From positions 2,264,432 to 2,328,431 of the forward strand of contig NZ_CP011402.1 of NCBI RefSeq assembly GCF_001643775.1: 64,000 nt of DNA, given 5' to 3'. This document shows positions 59,671 to 64,000 of the stretch, in pieces (the first letter of the stretch is position 1; each line of letters begins with the position of its first letter). Position numbers and translations under genes: made by a program. This DNA comes from Denitrobacterium detoxificans. GTDB lineage: Bacteria > Actinomycetota > Coriobacteriia > Coriobacteriales > Eggerthellaceae. The notes under the pieces were generated by a model. It ran no database searches. It was not told where the DNA came from and saw only the letters and a program-made list of their open reading frames with translations.

Positions 59671-61605
59671 CTATCCTTCCTTCGAAACCTTTTTCTTCAG
59701 AATACGCAGCATAAGGGCGCCAACAACCGCGCCAACTGCGAGAGCAACCAAGTACATGGGCCAATTGCCAACTACGGCAAATACGAAGATACCACCATGC
59801 GGGGCCATAAGCGTACACCCAAATGCCATGGAGATGGCGCCAGCGACTGCGGAGCCAACAACGCAAGCGGGGATAACGCGCAGGGGGTCGGCAGCAGCGT
59901 AGGGAATGGCGCCTTCGGTGATGAACGACAGGCCCATGATGTAGTTCACGGGAGCGCTCTTCAGCTCGGTTTCCGTCCAGCGGTCCTTGAAGAACGTGCA
60001 GGCCAGAGCAATGGCCAGCGGCGGAACCATGCCGCCGATCATTACGGCAGCCATAATGTCGTAGTCGCCATTGGCGATGGAGGCGGTGCCGAACAGGTAC
60101 GCAGCCTTGTTGATCGGGCCACCCATGTCGATGGCCATCATGCCGCCCAGCAGAATGCCCAGCAGGATCTTCGCATTGCCCAGGCTGTTTAGGAAGTCGC
60201 TGATTGCCTGGTTCAAAGCGATCATGGCGGGGTTCACGGCGCACATGACCAGGCCGATGAAGGCAAGGCCAATGAGCGGGAAGATGAGCACGGGCTTCAT
60301 GCCATCGAGCGCCTGCGGAATGTGCTCGCAAATGTGCTCGATCCACTTCATGAAGTAGCCACCGGCGAAGCCAGCAAGCAGGGCGCCCAGGAAGCCAGCC
60401 GACACTTCCGTGCCAGCGGGAGCGGCGAACGTGCAGCCCGCAGCAGCCATGGCGCCACCCACGAAGCCTACCAGCAGACCAGGACGATCGGCGATGGAAC
60501 GACCAATATAGCCAGCCAGGATGGCGAGCATGAAGTTGAAGCTGATGCCGCCAACGCCCTTGAACCATGCGGCAACGGGCGTAGCCGAGCCAAAGGTACC
60601 GTCCTGCGGAGCGCCCATGACCGTGTCGATGAGGAACGCGAGGGCAATGAAGATACCACCGGCAACCACGAAGGGCAGCATATGGGAAACGCCCTCCATG
60701 AGGTGCTTGTACACGCGGCGGCCAGCGCTTTCGCTTTCCGCAGCGTCGGCGGTGGATTCAGCGGCACCCGAATGATGGTACACGGGAGCTTCGCCATTCA
60801 GAACCTTGTTGATAAGCTCTTCGGGCTTGTTGATGCCGTTGGCAACCTTGGTGATGTACACAGGCTTGCCATCGAAGCGGGCCATGGACACGTTCTTGTC
60901 GGCAGCCACGATGATGCCATCGCATGCGGCAATCTCGTCGGCAGTGAGAACGTTCTTCGCACCGCCCGAGCCATTCGTCTCGACCTTGATGGAAACGCCC
61001 ATCTTCTTGGCCTGCTGATCGAGCGCCTCGGCGGCCATGTACGTGTGAGCGATACCCGTGGGGCACGCCGTCACGGCAAGCACGCGAATGCGATCGTCAG
61101 CCGCTTCCTTTACGACCACGGGAGCGGTAGCCTCTTCGGGCTCGCCAAACTTTTCGCGCTCTTTCGCGTCGATGAGCTGCAGGAATTCCTGCGCGCTACC
61201 CGCGCCCATAAGGGCTTCGCGGAAGTCGAGATCCATGAGCATGGTCATGAGTCGGCTGAGCACCTCCAGGTGCACTTCCCCATCGGAGGGAGCCGCAATC
61301 ATGAAGAGAAGGGTGGAATCCTTGCCGTCGGGAGCGTCGTAATCGACACCCTCGGGAACGGTGATGGCCGCAAGTGCGGGCTTCGCCACGGCATCGGTCT
61401 TAGCATGGGGAATAGCCATTCCCTCGCCAATGGCGGTCGTGCCGGTAGCCTCGCGAGCCAGGATAGCCTCGCGATACGCGGCAACATCACTCAGGTTGCC
61501 GGCGGCCTCATGCAGACCAATCAACTTGTCAATCGCATCAGACTTCGATGCGGCCGACGCGCCAAGCTCAATGGCTTCGGGCGCCAGCAAATCGATGATT
61601 CTCAT
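59671..61605 (-). CDS. fruA: PTS fructose transporter, EIIABC
   Basis: A 644-aa three-domain permease: IIA (residues 1-150) with the His in GMAIPHAKTDAV, IIB (about 175-270) with the Cys in VTACPTGIAHTYMAAEAL, and IIC (about 300-640) with eight or so helices and FITEGAIPYAAADPLRV. It imports fructose as fructose 1-phosphate. AGGAG is eight bases before ATG 61605. Located 61 bp after fruK. Confidence 0.95.
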   Translation of the reverse strand: MRIIDLLAPEAIELGASAASKSDAIDKLIGLHEAAGNLSDVAAYREAILAREATGTTAIGEGMAIPHAKTDAVAKPALAAITVPEGVDYDAPDGKDSTLLFMIAAPSDGEVHLEVLSRLMTMLMDLDFREALMGAGSAQEFLQLIDAKEREKFGEPEEATAPVVVKEAADDRIRVLAVTACPTGIAHTYMAAEALDQQAKKMGVSIKVETNGSGGAKNVLTADEIAACDGIIVAADKNVSMARFDGKPVYITKVANGINKPEELINKVLNGEAPVYHHSGAAESTADAAESESAGRRVYKHLMEGVSHMLPFVVAGGIFIALAFLIDTVMGAPQDGTFGSATPVAAWFKGVGGISFNFMLAILAGYIGRSIADRPGLLVGFVGGAMAAAGCTFAAPAGTEVSAGFLGALLAGFAGGYFMKWIEHICEHIPQALDGMKPVLIFPLIGLAFIGLVMCAVNPAMIALNQAISDFLNSLGNAKILLGILLGGMMAIDMGGPINKAAYLFGTASIANGDYDIMAAVMIGGMVPPLAIALACTFFKDRWTETELKSAPVNYIMGLSFITEGAIPYAAADPLRVIPACVVGSAVAGAISMAFGCTLMAPHGGIFVFAVVGNWPMYLVALAVGAVVGALMLRILKKKVSKEG

Positions 61606-61666
61606 GGAGGATTCTCCTTTCTCACAAGAATCTCTGCCGCATCAAGCGCTGCGGCGGCGCTCAACA

Positions 61667-62620
61667 CTATGACTCAAGCCGCGCAAGCAGCTCGTTCACC
61701 AATTCGGCAGGCGCAAGGCCAGGCGAAAACGCGGTTGCGCTCCCGCATGCCTGCGCAAGCTTGTAGGCTTCGTCGTACACCTGAGTCTCGGGAAGCCCCG
61801 CCTCGGTTCCGCGCAAGAAACCCTCCACGAAGCCAGCCACGGTACTATCGCCGGCACCCACGCTGTTCACCAGCGTGCCCGCGATAACAGGGGCGAACTG
61901 CAGACGACCCGCGGCATCAAGCAGCAAGCTGCCATGTCCGCCACGACTAACCAGCACGTTTTGGGCTCCACGCTCCTGCAGCATACGCGCGCCGTCGGCG
62001 AGCGCCTGCTCGTCCAGGGGGTCGCATCCCGTGATTTCCGCAAGCTCCTCGTCATTGGGCTTCACCAGGAACGGGCGGTAAGGAAGCGAAAGCATAAGAA
62101 CGTCCTGCGTGGCGTCCACCACCACGCGGACATCGCGTCCTTCGAGTTCCCGCATGACGCGTGCGTAGATATCCTTCGGCGTGCCTTTGGGAATGCCGCC
62201 CGAAAGGATGACGAAGTCACCAGGACGAACCTGGTCGAGCTGGGAAAAGAAGCGCTGCAGGGAAGCCTCGTCGATTACGGGACCCGCAGCGTTGACAGCC
62301 GTTTCCTCGCTGGAATCGCCACCGGTAACGGTCCCCTTCAACTTCGCATTGATACGCGTGTTGCCTGCGGGAAGACGAATGAACCCCGTGGGAATGCCGT
62401 CTTCCTGGAGCGCAGCTTCGAGCGCCGCACCCGTCCAACCGGCAATGAAACCCCAGGCCGTGCTCGTGCGGCCCAAATGGCTCAGAACGTAGGAAACGTT
62501 GACGCCCTTGCCGCCGAAGAAGAATTCCTGAGAAGCGGCCCTATTGATGCGCCCAAAGGCGAGATCGTCCACGCGCATTACGCAATCTATGGCTGGATTG
62601 AACGTAATCGTGTAAATCAC
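61667..62620 (-). CDS. fruK: 1-phosphofructokinase
   Basis: A 317-aa PfkB-family kinase converting fructose 1-phosphate to fructose 1,6-bisphosphate. The N-terminal TFNPAIDCVMRVDD and FFGGKGVNVSYVL, and the C-terminal anion-hole motif NSVGAGDSTVAGF with the catalytic Asp, are typical. First gene of the fructose operon. No DeoR-type fruR gene is adjacent. Confidence 0.94.
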   Translation of the reverse strand: MIYTITFNPAIDCVMRVDDLAFGRINRAASQEFFFGGKGVNVSYVLSHLGRTSTAWGFIAGWTGAALEAALQEDGIPTGFIRLPAGNTRINAKLKGTVTGGDSSEETAVNAAGPVIDEASLQRFFSQLDQVRPGDFVILSGGIPKGTPKDIYARVMRELEGRDVRVVVDATQDVLMLSLPYRPFLVKPNDEELAEITGCDPLDEQALADGARMLQERGAQNVLVSRGGHGSLLLDAAGRLQFAPVIAGTLVNSVGAGDSTVAGFVEGFLRGTEAGLPETQVYDEAYKLAQACGSATAFSPGLAPAELVNELLARLES

Positions 62621-62805
62621 GGCGACACCTTTCCCCGGGTAAGCCCCTGGTCCATCATACGAACAAAACCATCGTAAGTCTATTGGTTTGGTCTCATTTA
62701 GAATGCGGCCCTACCCCACAGACTCCCGAAACGGCGGCACTCGCACTGCTGCCTCGCAAATACGAGCGCAGTCGAATACGGCCAAACGCACATGGTAGCA
62801 ATGAC

Positions 62806-62839
62806 GCGCTGGTATCATGGGCAAAGCGCGTTGGTATCA
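62806..62839 (-). promoter_or_regulatory. Direct repeats upstream of fruK
   Basis: GCGYTGGTATCA occurs at 62806-62817 and 62828-62839, 22 bp apart. The 282-bp region before fruK holds no gene. Spacing of two helical turns suggests a regulator site for the fructose operon. Confidence 0.4.
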
Positions 62840-62902
62840 CATTTACACTATGAATGGCCGGAATATCGGCAAACGGCATTTTTACGCCCCACTACGACCC
62901 AT

Positions 62903-64000
62903 CTAGGCAATCCGCTCGAATTCGCGTACGTTCATGGGCTTGTAAAAATAGAAGCCCTGCATCTCAAGGCAGCCGCATTCCAGCAGGTTAGCAGCCTGAT
63001 CGACGGTCTCTACGCCCTCGGCAAGAATGTCCATCCCCAACGCGCGCACCATCTTGACCACATGGTTCACGATGATGCCTCCCTTCACCTGGTCCCCCGT
63101 TTCGGTGAGGAAGCGAAGATCGAGCTTAATGCGGTCGACGGGCATCTCCTTGAGCATGTTCAGCGACGAATAGCCACTGCCGAAGTCGTCCATTTCCACC
63201 AGGAAGCCATGTTCCCGCAAGCGGGAAACCGTGCGAATCAGCAATTCGGGATCGCTCATATACACCGTCTCGGTAATCTCTATGTGAAGCTGGCTTGGGT
63301 CCACTCCGTACCGTTGCACAAGGCTCGTGAAATGCTCGAGCAGATTCTTGTCGTCACGAACGTCGCTGCGCGCAACGTTCACCGAAACGGCCAGACGTCT
63401 CCCCTGCTCATTCCATCTTTGAAGGTCGCGGCACACCTGTTCCCACACGTAGCAATCCAAGTCATAGATCAGCCCAGATTCCTCAAGGGCGGGAATGAAC
63501 TCCGCGGGGCTCAGCCATCCAAACGTCGCATGCTTCCAACGACAAAGCGCCTCGGCCCCCACAAGCTCACCTGTCTCGTAATTGACCTGCGGCTGATACC
63601 ACACTTGGATTTCCCCCGACTGAAGGGCAATGGAAAGATGGCTGCTAATGTCGGCATCACGCCTCTCCTTGCGCCATTGATCGGCGTTGTAGAACTCGTA
63701 GCCGCCCTTCCCCGTCTTGTTCGCGCGCTCTTCCGCAACGCGCGCGAAGTCAAGCATGCGATCGACGTCGACATTCTCATGATCGGCTGGAGTCAAGACG
63801 TAGATGCCGCTGCAGATGCGCACCTGGTTTTCCCGTCCCTGGTTAATGAAGTAGTTGCGCAGGGGCTCGAACACGTCCAAATCGTCCTGGAGAACCTGAC
63901 CCTCTTTGGCAATGCTGCGAAGCACGGCGAACTTATCTCCTTCGACGCGCCCAATGGCTTCGTCATCGCCAAGCACCTTCTTGGAGGTGCTCACCCAGAA
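62903..64000 (-). CDS. GGDEF-EAL protein, cyclic-di-GMP phosphodiesterase (partial)
   Basis: The C-terminal 365 codons of a protein that is open at the right edge. The first 110 residues are the end of a degenerate GGDEF domain (EGDKF at the signature position). The EAL domain follows with GAEALCRWKH, SVNVARSD, EITETVY, DDFGSGYSS, KLD and AEGVET, the residues needed for metal binding and cyclic-di-GMP hydrolysis. So it is probably an active phosphodiesterase; N-terminal sensing parts lie outside the window. Confidence 0.9.
   Translation of the reverse strand, partial: FWVSTSKKVLGDDEAIGRVEGDKFAVLRSIAKEGQVLQDDLDVFEPLRNYFINQGRENQVRICSGIYVLTPADHENVDVDRMLDFARVAEERANKTGKGGYEFYNADQWRKERRDADISSHLSIALQSGEIQVWYQPQVNYETGELVGAEALCRWKHATFGWLSPAEFIPALEESGLIYDLDCYVWEQVCRDLQRWNEQGRRLAVSVNVARSDVRDDKNLLEHFTSLVQRYGVDPSQLHIEITETVYMSDPELLIRTVSRLREHGFLVEMDDFGSGYSSLNMLKEMPVDRIKLDLRFLTETGDQVKGGIIVNHVVKMVRALGMDILAEGVETVDQAANLLECGCLEMQGFYFYKPMNVREFERIA

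Noticed and set aside
57539-61887. Two plus-strand frames of over 500 codons across ptsI and fruA
   Set aside because: Both lie opposite PTS genes with intact active sites; no domains seen in them.
62694-62879. 61-codon minus-strand ORF between fruK and the EAL gene
   Set aside because: No ribosome site or similarity, and it covers the promoter region of fruK.

Overview
The window looks like chromosome from an anaerobic actinobacterium of the class Coriobacteriia, most likely family Eggerthellaceae (the Slackia, Denitrobacterium, Adlercreutzia, Eggerthella group). The grounds are moderately high GC, many Tat-exported molybdopterin and flavin reductases each with its own regulator, a membrane-anchored LuxR-type regulator beside a DMSO-reductase-like operon, a lipoprotein NrfA with NrfH, and a hybrid-cluster protein. 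Genus assignment is inference; there is no rRNA gene here to settle it.

Layout. 1-13.3 kb: a dmsAB-type reductase with a divergent membrane LuxR regulator, an HD hydrolase/permease pair, idi, then a TetR regulator divergent from a four-gene operon (molybdoenzyme, ferredoxin subunit, NrfD anchor, TorD chaperone) and a pair of small membrane proteins. 13.4-22.2 kb: an acetyltransferase, tRNA-Gly(GCC), an MFS transporter between two arrays of GTGAC-type palindromes, hcp, a MocR-like regulator and nrfAH. 21.6-28.9 kb: a FecCD-type metal-chelate ABC operon with a methyltransferase, and a zur-znuACB zinc operon with a small Cys/His membrane protein and a clear Zur box. 29-47 kb: two fumarate-reductase-like flavoproteins (one with MerR, one with LysR), EamA, DUF364, a ferric-reductase-like membrane protein, TetR regulators, crcB, a frameshifted DUF2339-like gene behind a 35-bp palindrome, an aldo-keto reductase/TetR/flavodoxin operon and a secreted C69 peptidase. 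47-49 kb: a STAS protein and lrgAB. 49-57.5 kb: a NHLP-type peptide export locus (two ABC transporters, one with a C39 peptidase domain, a short HlyD-like protein, two paralogous unknown proteins) divergent from a radical SAM/SPASM maturase. 57.7-62.6 kb: a complete fructose PTS operon (fruK-fruA-ptsH-ptsI). 62.9 kb to the end: an EAL-domain protein cut by the window edge.

How it fits together. Much of the window is respiratory: quinol- or cytochrome-linked reductases for S-oxides, nitrite and unknown organic acceptors, with hcp and nrfAH handling nitrogen oxides. Zinc and metal-chelate uptake and fructose phosphorylation feed the cell. The least understood part is the peptide maturation/export locus at 49-57.5 kb: it has processing and export genes, a radical SAM enzyme and two unclassified paralogs, but no precursor peptide that I can recognise. 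Several regulatory palindromes, three of them built from a TGTTAC half-site, also have no assigned regulator.
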